Source: Cinnamomum chago
Taxonomy: Eukaryota; Streptophyta; Magnoliopsida; Laurales; Lauraceae
DNA: 64,000 nt
Direction: 5' to 3'
NCBI GenBank assembly: GCA_038049695.1
Contig: CP142451.1
Coordinates: forward strand, 10,972,001 to 11,036,000
The notes beneath the pieces were generated by a model. That model was not told the DNA's origin. It searched no databases and saw nothing but the letters and a program-made list of their open reading frames with translations. How positions within the stretch are numbered: position 1 is the stretch's first letter; each line of letters begins with the position of its first letter. Positions 21,733 to 33,500 of the stretch are shown here, one piece after another. The position numbers were made by a program, and so were the translations under genes.

Positions 21733-24700
21733 TAGGGGACAAGGAGGAGAGAACATCATAACATGAATTGGCAATTTTAGGCACCTTCTTCGTTTTCTAT
21801 TCCTAAAATACTGATATATGATGGTTTTTCAGAGAATTCAGCATACAAAGCAGAATTGAATTAAAATAAAGGAAAACAAAGCAAAAACCATCCAAGGCAA
21901 CCCTTTTTGGTGTTGAGACTAGAGACCCCACACTGTCATTTCCAATCTACTAGAATGGTAGCACATAGCAAAATCAAATCCACTAGTTGTCAACAGTACC
22001 TTTTATGAGTGGACGATGATGGCCATCTTTTCTTCAGATAGAAATTAGAATCTCAAAACCTTCTTTTGTATGCTACAAGCTTCTCCTCCATCTTCCAACC
22101 GTGTGAGAGTTGCCTTGTACTTAAAAACACTAATTACCTGAGTTTGAAGCCACTAAATCTAGTTAGGACAAGACAACCTAGTGTTGGGAAAAAAATGACT
22201 TTTCTTCCTTTCTTCTTTTTGTCATCATTTTTTTCATGAACACTCACCTTTGGAAGGAGTGTTTGGTGCAGTAGCCAAAGACAAGGGAAGAACAAATCAA
22301 AACTATAAATAAATGTTCTTCACCTGCCTAATCCCTAACATATCAGGGTGGCAGACTGGGAGTTGTTAGGTTAAGTGGTGTATGAAAACATAAAAAATAC
22401 CAATTGTTTCTCTTGTTATTGAATGATTTTGCCTTATTTAAGTGTGAGAATGTAGTGTTACAATTAGAGTAAATATTTGAAAGGCATTTATTTATAAGGA
22501 GCCTCTTGTACTATGAGTCTTGATTTTTTTTGGACTTCTTCTTAGTCACTCTATGTATGCATGTGAGTCGGGCTTAATTTCTGGTCACAACTAGAAATGT
22601 TCAATTAGGCATATGTCTCTGTACGCCCCAAATATATTTTTAAATAGAATTGACCACCTTATACAAAAATAAAAAAATGGTTTTTAAAATAAGTGAACAA
22701 CCCTCTTTATGCTATCCATGAACAAATGACAACTCTACATCCAATTTTATCTTTTGCAAAAAAAAAAAAAAAATCCAATTTATTCATATTGGCACCTCAT
22801 CTTGTGTCGGCATTGGCATAAATCTCACTTCAAGTAATTTACATATTAATCAATCTCATGTTCAAAAACATCTTTACGGTTTTAGATATGACCAATCTAA
22901 AATTGTATGAGAATTGGGCGTCATTTTTTAGCTTATGAGGGTGTTCAGCTTCTTCAAAAACCAAATATTTCCTTTGTACATGTGAAGTTCCTTCCTCTCC
23001 CACGCATAGTATAAGTCAAGCTTTTTCTTAGTCATGACCTTAGGGAGAGAGCACGCACTAAGTCCAACATTTTTCTGGTCAAGTGGTACTAGGGAGAGAG
23101 TGCAAATTCAAAATCATAACTACCGGTTCATAACATGTGGTCCTAGCCAATTATGCTACTGCTCGGGGTTGTGAGAATTGACCCGTGGCTTATGGAGAGT
23201 AGGCATATAATCAAATGTAGGCCCCAAAAATGCACATCAAGGTGTTTGAATGGTCTTGTTCTCAAGATATGATCAAATTTTCTACGACATACATAATGTG
23301 ACAATAATTCTGAGATCTTGACATATTCCCAAATCTATATTATGAGCTTTGGAAAGTAAAGGGGATTTTTCTTTCTAATCCTTTGCTAAAAAGTGTAAAT
23401 ATTTTCTCTGATTAGTACAAAAGATCTCTCAATTGAAAGAGAAGAAAGCCCTACAAAAGGTCTAGTGATTTTTCCTTATGTTTTCGTACGTTGGATTTGA
23501 AACGAATGGTTGGATTTTCAGATGATGGTTTCACATTGAACATATTCTTCTCACCTTTGCCGTTGCGGCCGAACTTTTTTTTTTTTCTTTCGTCAGCGTA
23601 CTCTCTACGCGGCATGCATCCATGCATCAGATCCATGCCCCATGACCATGGCCGGCAAAAGCAGCAGATGGGTCCCACTTTCGGGCCGCGTCCAATTGCC
23701 TCACGACACGTCGCTTTCAGTGGGTCCCACATGGCTAACTACCACAGAATCCGCAAAAGCTTTCTTTACGAGGTTCAGTATAGTAGTCTGCGGGACTGGG
23801 GAAAGGATAGTTTGCAAGGAATACAGATTACAGACCCTTGAGAGTTGAGGCCAACTCTTGCCAAAAAAATCATTCTCCCCCATTCTTCTTCTGCTTCTTC
23901 TTCTTTTTTTTTTTTTTTTTTTTTCCAGACGGTAATAAAGAGATTTCATTAAAAATTATGAAAGATAAAAAAATAAATAAGTAGAAAAGCGAGAAGGTAG
24001 AAAGGAGATGTACCCCCACTCACTCCATAATTACATGACAATCCCCAATTCCCCATTCATAAGCGCTGATCTTAAATTAAAATCGCATTAGAATTGGTCC
24101 TATTGCTAGTTCGCTCAACAATTTAATCATAAGTAGTTCATATTCGGTAGGATTGCTTTTATGCTTTTATATAAGAAAGGATTTGGAGTTTTGACGTATT
24201 AATCCTTCTTAAATTTAATTTTTTCAATTTCATGAATGAAATTCATATAATGTCATTAGAGTCACAAGCATTTTTTAAAACCTTCTTTACGCTATATCCC
24301 TTGATAGCATGCGATTTATTAGTTTCAATATATACACTTTATATAACTAGCAAGCAAGTTTGTTTTTTTTCAATTTTCAGAATACGAAAAATGACAGTTT
24401 GTGAAAAGTAAATACTCATCTAACCACCATTTACTAGGTTCTTTCATTGGGGAAAAATCTTTCCTAAGATATTGCATAAAAGCAATGACATCATGGGGCA
24501 TTCCCATAATTTCATAGGATTTATTAGTTTCTTTGGCTAAATCGTTCCCATGATATCATAGTATTTGGAGCAAAAAGATATTTAAAAGAATGTTTACTAG
24601 AGTCAAGCAACTTTGGTGGTATTATCTGGATTTCGGTCATGAAATTGAAAAAATCGAATTTAATAAAGACTAACATGTCAAAATCCCAAAGGATTTTAAA

Positions 24701-27700
24701 GGATTTTCGAGCGAGTTGGAATGATTTTTATTGTGGAACACGAAAAAAGATTATTTGCAAAAACGACTTACGCTGTATAAATGTGCCCTAAAAAAAGTGA
24801 AATGGTATTTTTACATAAGTAAAATCAATTTGATGGTGAACACAACTCCAATCAAAGCAAATGGAGAGATCACAGGTGGGTCAAACTGATAAACACCATG
24901 TGGGCTGGCCTCATCTGGATCCACTTTACAACACCTAATCCTCACGGACTACCAACTGGTCATCCGGTGGACCACTGATTCGTGGTTGTCTTTTGTATTT
25001 CTCTCTGGAGCTTTCAGTGTATTGCCATGTTTGTAGTCATTTGTCTTTGCATGTTCATCTCCATTGAACTTGAAAACTTTGTTTAAGGGAAAGAGACAAT
25101 ATCATAAGACACATTACATGACATGGAATGGTTCAAAAACTGCTGTTGTTTCCTTTTACTAATAAAAGAAGTTGCAAGTGTCCCTACATTTTATCTCTTA
25201 TAGTTAGGGATGCTGACTTTGTTCCAATGTCTCACCATAAATTATGAGTGGAATGATCATGTTCTTGACTAGTGGGGTTCCATAATTAATTGGTTAATCA
25301 AGTTTTTTTTACCTTAATCAAATGCCCCATCTAGTCACCTTATGGGTATTAGTCAAACTTTTTTACTCCAACTAGAGTCATTTACATCATTAGGAATGAA
25401 CATGTTCTTGAAAATACATTATTTTGAAGATGTTGAATCTAATGATGTATATTTTGCTTACAATTTCAATAATTACATACATATGATGGGGCATGTGATA
25501 ATGAAATGCTATCAAATAGGTAGTCAAGACAATCCTCATGCTGATCTCTCAGAATCTTTTATGAGAAGTTCAAAGTTCAAAATTGTAGAAGAAGAATTGT
25601 AACGAATTTCATCTATCTACTTTTTAAAATTCTCCATCAAACTAGAGGTTTAGCCACTAACTTTAGGCGGGAATCAAACAAGCCCTAACTTTTATCCAGT
25701 TCATTATCTACTTAGTGCTCAAATTCATTTTCCACCGGTCACTATTTGCGCTTAGAAATAAGAGTTTTTTTTTTCACAGAGTGACTCGAATACACCCACA
25801 TACACTACACATTTTCCTTACCGACTGAGCAGCAACCAAGGACCTATAAACTAAGGTCTGGCTTATAGTCATTTTAAGGTATTTGAACAACTAATTAATT
25901 GAATGAATGCATTTGTTACAGTAGATCTCCCATAATGGCCTCCGTTGCAATTATACTAGAACGCTCGATGACACATTAGGGTGCTCATGTGCCGGACCAG
26001 CCCACTTTTGACCCGGTTTGGATATATAATTTGAGTCCGTTTAATATTTGGGCTAGGCTTGGACTGAGTCATAGAATGCCCAAAGATTAGCCTACCCTGT
26101 CCTGACCCGAATAAGTTCTTGTAATTTAGTGAAGTTTGTTCAAACAATTGCTAGAAAGCTCGTATAAATGATAAAAAGCCCGGTTTGGCCACTTGTCCTG
26201 ATTGACTATTTAGGCGAGCTTGGGCCCGACATTTACATTTTGTTACAGGCTTAGGCTGGATACGGACATATGTTTCTAAGGTCAGGCTGGGTCGGGTATT
26301 CTCAGCCTAACCACATTTACCAAACACGTTATAAACCTTCAAACAAGATGCGGGTGAACCCAACCTCCATTACCCGTTTAATGGTGACATAAATCTTCTT
26401 CTTCTTCTTCCTTTTTCTTTTTTTTTTAAATGCAATGAGTGCTCGTTTATATAATCTGCATTGAACTCCAAGCATTTCCAAGTGATACCTTGCTATCTAG
26501 GGGCTAAAAGTGGAGATTAAAGATGATGAGGGCCATCAAACATTTGTACCCTTTGATAGGAAATGCTTGCCATGCATCAACTAGTGAACTATATAGTTTT
26601 TTTTTTAACCCAGCCCCTGGGTGGGATCCAAGAGAGAGCCCGCATACACATGGGAATGTAGCCCACTCAAGTGCAAAGGAGGCCTCCATAAATGGAAAAG
26701 GAGCATGTGCAAGCGGGAAGAGGTGACGGGAGGGATGGTATTTCCTATCAAAGGGAAATGGGTTGTGACTTGATTAGTATTTAAAAAACTATATCCATCT
26801 CAAACACGACCAACCCACTAACAATCCCATGCATAATAGTAGTGGCTCTGTCAATTCTGTTTCGGTCGCTGTTCTGATTTAACTCTATAGTGAAATAGTT
26901 GAATGCTAAAATAATACTAAAACTGCATACTTGCATCACTTAAATTAAACTACACTATATAATTGATTGTTAACTAGTTTTTGTTACATTTGAAAGGAAG
27001 AATGAAACCTTCACGGGAATAGACCAGAATTGGTCAGGAATTGGAATTGGAATTGGGACCGGAACAACCAGAATGGACCTAAATGGCTGTAACGGAAGGG
27101 GAACTTTTTGAGGGGAAATTTCATTCCGTTCAAGCCAATTCCGAATTGAACAGAAAGAAATTGACAACTCTGACAAATCGCGTAATAGAATCTGCACCCA
27201 TGACGTTGCTTCCGATCAAGGGAAGAACCTCAAGCAGCAGTGCGTGGAGGATTGCAGGCTAAAGAATACAGGGTTGGATTTTGAAGGGGTGTAGTTGATC
27301 CATGACAGGAACAGATGGCCTTAAACCAAAAGCAGTGGCAGCCAGAGAGTTCTGCTGTTTGAGACGTGGATGGGATACATGCCCAGTGTGGCTCTAATGC
27401 CATAAGAATGTTGCTTCTCCTTCTTTGTATCTATCCTACCAAGAGGAGAAAGTCTCACAAGTGTAGGAGAAAACTTATTCAGACAAACTTGAGGTTTTTT
27501 AAGTGAATTTAAAAGGAAGTCCCAGAAAATTGATTGTCGTCGAGGGTCCCTTAATTGGATGGTAAATGTAAACAGCAAGGGCACCATTGTGCAGCCCTGT
27601 TTTGTGGAAAGGATGTGCATAAATGGTTGGGTTTTTTTTTTTTTTTTTGTTGCATTGAAGATTTTCCTTAATTTGGTTCAAGCACTTTTTCACAAGAAAA

Positions 27701-28127
27701 AGTGCACCCTTATATGATTTTTATAAATCCAGGGTGGGCTACATTGAAGACAAGATCCAGAAAATTCCTTTAACAAATATTAACGAGCAAGGGTGGGCGT
27801 AGTGAAGTAAGTGGGGCTAGGAGTGGTACAATGCTCTTATACTTTTATTTTCATTTTTTCTTTGATTTGTTTACTTTTATCTGTTATTTCCTTTAATGAA
27901 GTTTTGTTACTGTTCAATACAGGTGCGCCCGGTGTGCATCTTGCACACCCGGGGTGGGGCCTACATGATGGTCCATCTGAATACACACAGGCCCCTTGAA
28001 TTTCACATGGGGCCTACCTTTGCACTCATCCAATGTATTGTATACTGTTGAATCGACTGCACACCCATTTGAATGGATTGTACACCGTTAAACCTGTGGG
28101 GCCCAAATGAAGGTGATGATGATAGGG
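21733..28127. other. Long stretch without a recognised gene
   Basis: AT-rich intergenic DNA. Seen inside: a poly-T tract and a sequence like a retroposon 3' end at about 23905-23960; a TTT-rich leader-like patch at 23880-23930; a Gly/Pro-codon-like GGCCC/GACCCG patch at 25985-26310, probably a worn hAT subterminal region; an inverted word pair CCCTTTGATAGGAAAT at 26549 and 26740; and a 27300-27650 block with a poly-T edge that I could not place. The frame at 25342-25602 (86 aa) matches nothing I know. Confidence 0.4.
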
Positions 28128-28135
28128 GATGGGGC

Positions 28136-28743
28136 TAGAGGTGTAAATCTAAGCAGGCGGCCCAAGCCCAGCACGGGCCGGGCACGAGAGTCCCCCGCTG
28201 GGCCAGAGCTGCAAGGCCCGAGGCACGGCACGGATAAAATCGGTGCCGTGCCGGGTGAGCGCCCCAAGCCCGTGGCTGGGCCGCCTGTGCACAAGTATAT
28301 AAAAAAAAAAATTGAAAGAAGAAGAGCCCAAGTCCAAGTCCAGGTGGGGCATTGGGTCAGATAATTTCCAATGTGCATCTCAACTCCACCAGGGCCCTTT
28401 TCCGTGGTCAAAGACGAAAAGGAAGAAGAGCCCAAGTCCAAGTCCAGATGGGGCATTGGAAAAAAAAAATGGACTCAAACTAAACTTGACTGCACTGTTT
28501 TCACAAGGAAAACAAAAAGACTCGAACTAAACTTGATTATATTGGGGCAGGTGTTTTTTCTTAGTGCACATTATCTCCTAGGGATAGGGTTTGGCCAAGA
28601 GCCCAAATCCAAGTCCAAGTCCAAGTGAAGTCCAGCTGAGAAAAAGAAAAGAAAAAAAGAAGTGGCTGCCCATGGGCAGCACGGCACGACTAGACACTCA
28701 TGGCAATGGGTACGGCACAGCCTGGCCTAGATTTACATGCCTA
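28136..28743. mobile_element. Non-autonomous hAT element with exact 8-bp duplication
   Basis: The 8-bp duplication GATGGGGC lies at 28128-28135 and 28744-28751. Ends are TAGAGGTGTAAATCTAAGC and, inverted, TAGGCATGTAAATCTAGGC. The subterminal parts are rich in GGCCC/GCACGGC words. The middle holds an inner duplication of about 107 bp (AAGAGCCCAAGTCCAAGTCC at about 28322 and 28429). No transposase is encoded. Confidence 0.85.
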
Positions 28744-28751
28744 GATGGGGC

Positions 28752-30368
28752 TTATTTTTTCCAAGATGTAGGGCTAGGGGAGATCTTTCAATCTCCCTGG
28801 TCCTAGTCCTTAGGTGGGCCCCACGTTGTGGCGCGCACAGTGCTTGAATTGCACACTCGCGCACTAGATCAGTACTATATATATATAAACTTGCAATGGG
28901 AGACTAGATCATCAATACACCAATGATGCCCAGATATCTCATGGGCAACGTAGGAACACACCTTGAATATGACAAAGACCTGAATTTTACACATACAAAA
29001 TAAAAATAAATATCGGACGGAATACGAGTTACATATTTGGAAGTATTATGCATTATAGCAACACACTTACGGTCGAATGGTGTTGGCATGTTAGTCTCAC
29101 CCAGGGGCAAACCCATGTAGGGTTGACCTAAAAAGAAATCCAAAACCAGGCCTCGAAATAGATATCGCCTTGCAAACGACCCATGTTATCCACAATAGGG
29201 CCCGTGGCCCCAGGTTGGATCCAAAAAGGCCCAAAGGTGGAACAGGCCAGATGGCTCATCCCCCATTTCAGTTAAGTTGTCGCCACACCCCAATTCTCCA
29301 AAATAGTTTCACACTCTCGATCTCAAGATCTCCCTCTTCTACTACTTCTACTTGTATTTCCAAGGTTATTTTTATATGGAAAAGGAAGGAGACGGGAAGA
29401 GTCAATAGATGGGAGAAGAGTAGAAATAGAGAAATCTTGTATCGAATTCGGATCCTGTACACAGGCCACAACAAGAAAGGCTACAACATGTGGTAGGTGC
29501 CACCTGTCCTACTATGAGCTTTGAGATGAAGATATCTAATGGTTGTGATTTTTTGGAATACCCATTGGACCCCATAGACTTTTTAAAGCCGATTTAATCT
29601 TTAAAGTCCAAATTTATCGGAGAATGTCCTAGTGTAGGTGTTTTGAGCGTCGAAAGATTTGGGGGGAGGGATCTAAGACATAACAAAGATTAGGATTAGA
29701 AATCAAAGAGGTATTATTAGGAACTCTTTAGTTTGAGGAAAGAAGAGAAATTATTTTCATATGATAATGATTATTACTTTTATGGAGCTTGTTTATCATT
29801 ATTGTAGTGTGGTTGCTAATTTGATTCTCATCACACTTTTTTGAAGTTTGAATACAAAACTAATTTCTTGATGAATTAGTTGTTGCAGTTAAAAAGTTTT
29901 ATACAAGAACTGAGTGCTGATGGTAGGATGTAAGTTCTTTATATTTAATTTTTTAGAAAAATAAAATTCAAGTAATTAAACCATGTAACAAGTGGCTATT
30001 ATTAGCTGTACTGTGTGTTGATTTTGACATTTTCAATTAAAATTTGTCCGCCCCAATCAAAGAAAATTTTTGGATCCGCCACTAATCTCACATGTGTCAA
30101 TGGATCAATCCTCGGGTCATCAAATGAAAGTATCACTCCTAGATTAATAGCCTAATATCGAGGAAAAAAAATGGAAGACTCAGATCTGACAACTAAAACT
30201 ACCTCCATCCAAACTTATCTCATCATCACCTCAAATTGACCAAGTAATCTAAAACATCATCTTATAACTGGATAGGAATGTTCCCCTTCTCTTAGAACAT
30301 CTGTAAAGAGCCTCTGCGGCAAAAGTCCGATGAGTCAATAAACGGATTCATTTTTGTTATAGAGGAAC
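28752..30368. other. No gene seen; upstream flank of the vicilin-like gene
   Basis: AT-rich DNA. At 30040-30085 the words TGGATCCGCCACTAA look like the end of a DNA transposon whose other end was not found. Open frames are short and unlike known proteins. Confidence 0.45.
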
Positions 30369-30463
30369 GCCACGTATGGGTCGCACGTGGCAGATGCTGC
30401 GTGCGAAAGTACCACGTATATCTGCTTTTCGCCTCCATCTCCCACTCACAGTAATATAAATAT
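30369..30463 (+). promoter_or_regulatory. Promoter of the vicilin-like gene: ACGT cluster and TATA box
   Basis: Three ACGT-core motifs stand within about 50 bp: GCCACGTA (30369), GCACGTGGC (30383, a G-box/ABRE) and CCACGTAT (30412). A TATA-like ATATAAATAT follows at 30454-30463, about 60 bp before the start codon. Such clusters are bound by bZIP factors and are typical of seed-expressed, ABA-responsive genes. Confidence 0.65.
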
Positions 30464-30522
30464 CCAAAACCTTCTCCTGTACAGAGAGCAAGAAGATCAA
30501 GAAGAAGAAGAAGAAGAAGATT

Positions 30523-33500
30523 ATGAGATTTTCTATAACTGCTAAGATGCCAAGAAAGCCATGCATTTCCATGACATCTACACTTCTCCTAGTGTTTCTG
30601 TTCCTTGTATGTGACCCTTTAAATGCTATAGCATTGAAGAAAGATGATGTCTTTAGTCCTCACCGTTTGAAAACTAGGGAGAAAAGGAGAACCCTTGCCT
30701 CGACTGATTATGGTCAGATCTCAGCCGTTGATGTCGATGATGGCTATAGAGGGCCATACCACCTTCAGTTCATCACCATGGAACCCAGTTCTTTGTTCCT
30801 TCCAGTTATGCTCCAAACAGACATGGTGTTTTATGTGCAGTCAGGTATTTAATCAGTGACCTGGTGTTATAAAATAAGGGAACTTTTTTATTTTTATTTT
30901 TATGCTTTTTATTCAAGTCAAATCCCTTCTAGTTTATACAACAGGGTTCATGTATGATCTGATAAAAAAAATTTTGATTTAATTGGACGGCCTGGGGATA
31001 AGTTCTAGTTATAATTTTCCAATATGGGGGGCCAACCAGCAGATAATTAAGCAGTTATTTTTGTTACTTTTCAAGAAAAAAGAGTATCTATTTATGTTAA
31101 TTATAATAAAAATTATTTGAAATTGATATATATATATATATTGGAAATTCTTAAAAAGTCTCTTATATCAAAAGGGGAGTTTCTGCCCCTATCTAATAGC
31201 CAATGATTTCTTAGTGTTTTAGAAGATCTACTTTTGTAAGAGAATATTTAGAAGAGAGAATCAGATGATACATATCACTGATGACACGTGTCACACTTTC
31301 ACTTTCATCAGCTAAAAGAGGGGCGTTTTAAAAAAATGCCCGGAGAGTTTTGTAGCGTAACTATATATATATATTTATATATAAATCTAGGTAAGTTCAT
31401 ATTGAATGCATATTTAGGTTTGTTGACTATGGAGGTGATTTCTAGGGAAAAAGTTAGAAATAAGAATTGAATGTGAAAAAGATTTTAAAATTCTTTAGCT
31501 CTTTAAGGCTTGCAAATTGATAAGATCAGAGAACAAACATAAAATAAATAAGAAATTAAATTAAAGCTTAATCTTTTCTACGGGAGTAAAAAATGAATCC
31601 TGGACATAATAAGGATGGCATAGTGAAAGAAAAATTAGGGCCTATTTGTAGCTCAAATGAACTTTATGCAAGGATTATTAATTAGGTGATGCGAGGAGTG
31701 GAGGATATAAGGTGGGGATATAAGGTGGGGATATATGTGAAGCAAAATAGGTAAGGAATGAAAGATATAAGGTGTAGATGTAGAGATGTGACCTTGGCTC
31801 TTCTAGAGATTGAATTATTATGAGTGATGGCTTTGGGTTCTTAGGGCGTGTTTGTTTCATGTAAATTGAATTGAATATCTAAAATTGTATTTCCACAAGT
31901 GGTTAAAAATGAGGTGCAATGTTGCACTTCTGTGTATTTAATTTTTATGTATTTTATGCTAACAAATGCGCTCTTACTAGGCCAATGGAGGCTAGATGTG
32001 TTCCCCTTAGGTGACTTGCATTATCCTAACTTAGGATTATGGTAAACATATATAAATGCCATTTTCTTTTCAATACTATCCGAGGTGTGACTCTAATAAT
32101 GAAAGAAAGTATAAAAGTTGATATGGGTTTGAACTTTTCAACTCAAAAATCTTTATCAAAATCATTTTTTTGAAAAGATCTGCAGAATAGGTTGGCCTAA
32201 TTACTTGATTTTGTAAATGTTCAAGAATCTTCAATGTGAAATTAATGCATGGGTGTAACAGGTAGGGGACAGTTGACATACCATGATGGTTTGGACAAGC
32301 GTGATCAGGTTGAAATAGAGCGTGGCGATATCTTCAGACTCAGATGCGGTTCAGTCTTCTATGTGCAAAGCTATGCAGATCCTATGAGAGAGAAGCTTAG
32401 GATCTTTGCAATTTTCACTAGCAAAATCAATGAAAATATACAGGTTTGAAATCCATATTTGGAGTGATGATCTAAATTTATTTCCTCTTTCTTTCTGCTT
32501 CGATTCCCAGCCAGCAACTTGAATGGATCTTTGAGGTATGGTGGCTTTAACGTGCATGGATTTAGATACAATTTCATTAAGGGTCTGTTTCCTTACTAAG
32601 GATTTTTCACAAGAATCTGGTGTGCAGTTTTTTGTTTGGACATGATGTGATGGTTTTATCTAGTGGCATTTGAAATTGTCATGATTCCTTTTAGAATTCC
32701 AAATTTCAGTCACTTAAAAAGTCTCAAATGACATTTTAAAATTTTGAGTATTTTGCCAGAATTTTAAATCCTCCATCTAAGGGGAGGATTTAAGAATTCC
32801 ACCTTAGGATGCCTATTCCTTCCCAAGGAATAGAATACATGGGAGTTTATGGTCAAATGGGCTCAACGAAGGGATATTAAAGAAGCGTCCCCGGTTAAGG
32901 ACATGGTGTAGTTTCAGTGGGGGTGTGGTGTTTGCACAGGTGTATGAAAAAAGAGGTGGGGGTGAAGGATGCGACCTTGAATTTGATTTATTAGGGTATA
33001 GGCTGAGTGTGTGTTTCCTATCTTCCCTTAAATTCATTTTGTGTTGAGAAGGGAAATTGTTTTATAGTTATTTTTGAATATTCACCCTTCTTTCATTTTT
33101 AACCATTAGTCGAAATACTAGGAATTCAATTACATAAATCAAACAACCTAGCTCTATGGGGCCCCCTTAACCCACTTTTCATAAGTGCAAACCCTTTCAC
33201 ACACTCGCCTCCCCATGATGTATCATCAGGCCTAATTTGATTTGCATCATATCTTTATCCATCATTGGATTGAATCTCAAAGAAATTCATGGTTAAAAGA
33301 CCCCTAAACTTTAATGTTATTAAATCAAGAGTTAGGATAATATGACGGGTGGAATTTTTATTGGCCCATATCCATAAAAAGACCTTTCCGTGTTGCGAAC
33401 CCACCCAAACTGATAAGAGGACACCTAAGTAAGCGGGTGCATATATGCAACATGCAATCAGAACATTCCCATAATTAATAATACCAACTTCTTGCTTTTT

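Noticed and set aside
23491-23841. 116-aa frame on plus
   Set aside because: No family match; poly-Phe comes from a T run.
25342-25602. Open frame of 86 aa on plus
   Set aside because: AT-rich, no motif or family resemblance, no splice partners; most likely chance.
26820-27185. hAT element with GTTGTCAAT-type ends
   Set aside because: Ends are only loosely inverted and the flanks show no 8-bp duplication.
27321-27693. Minus-strand frames near a poly-T edge
   Set aside because: Considered as a LINE or gene remnant, but no reverse-transcriptase or other motif could be recognised.
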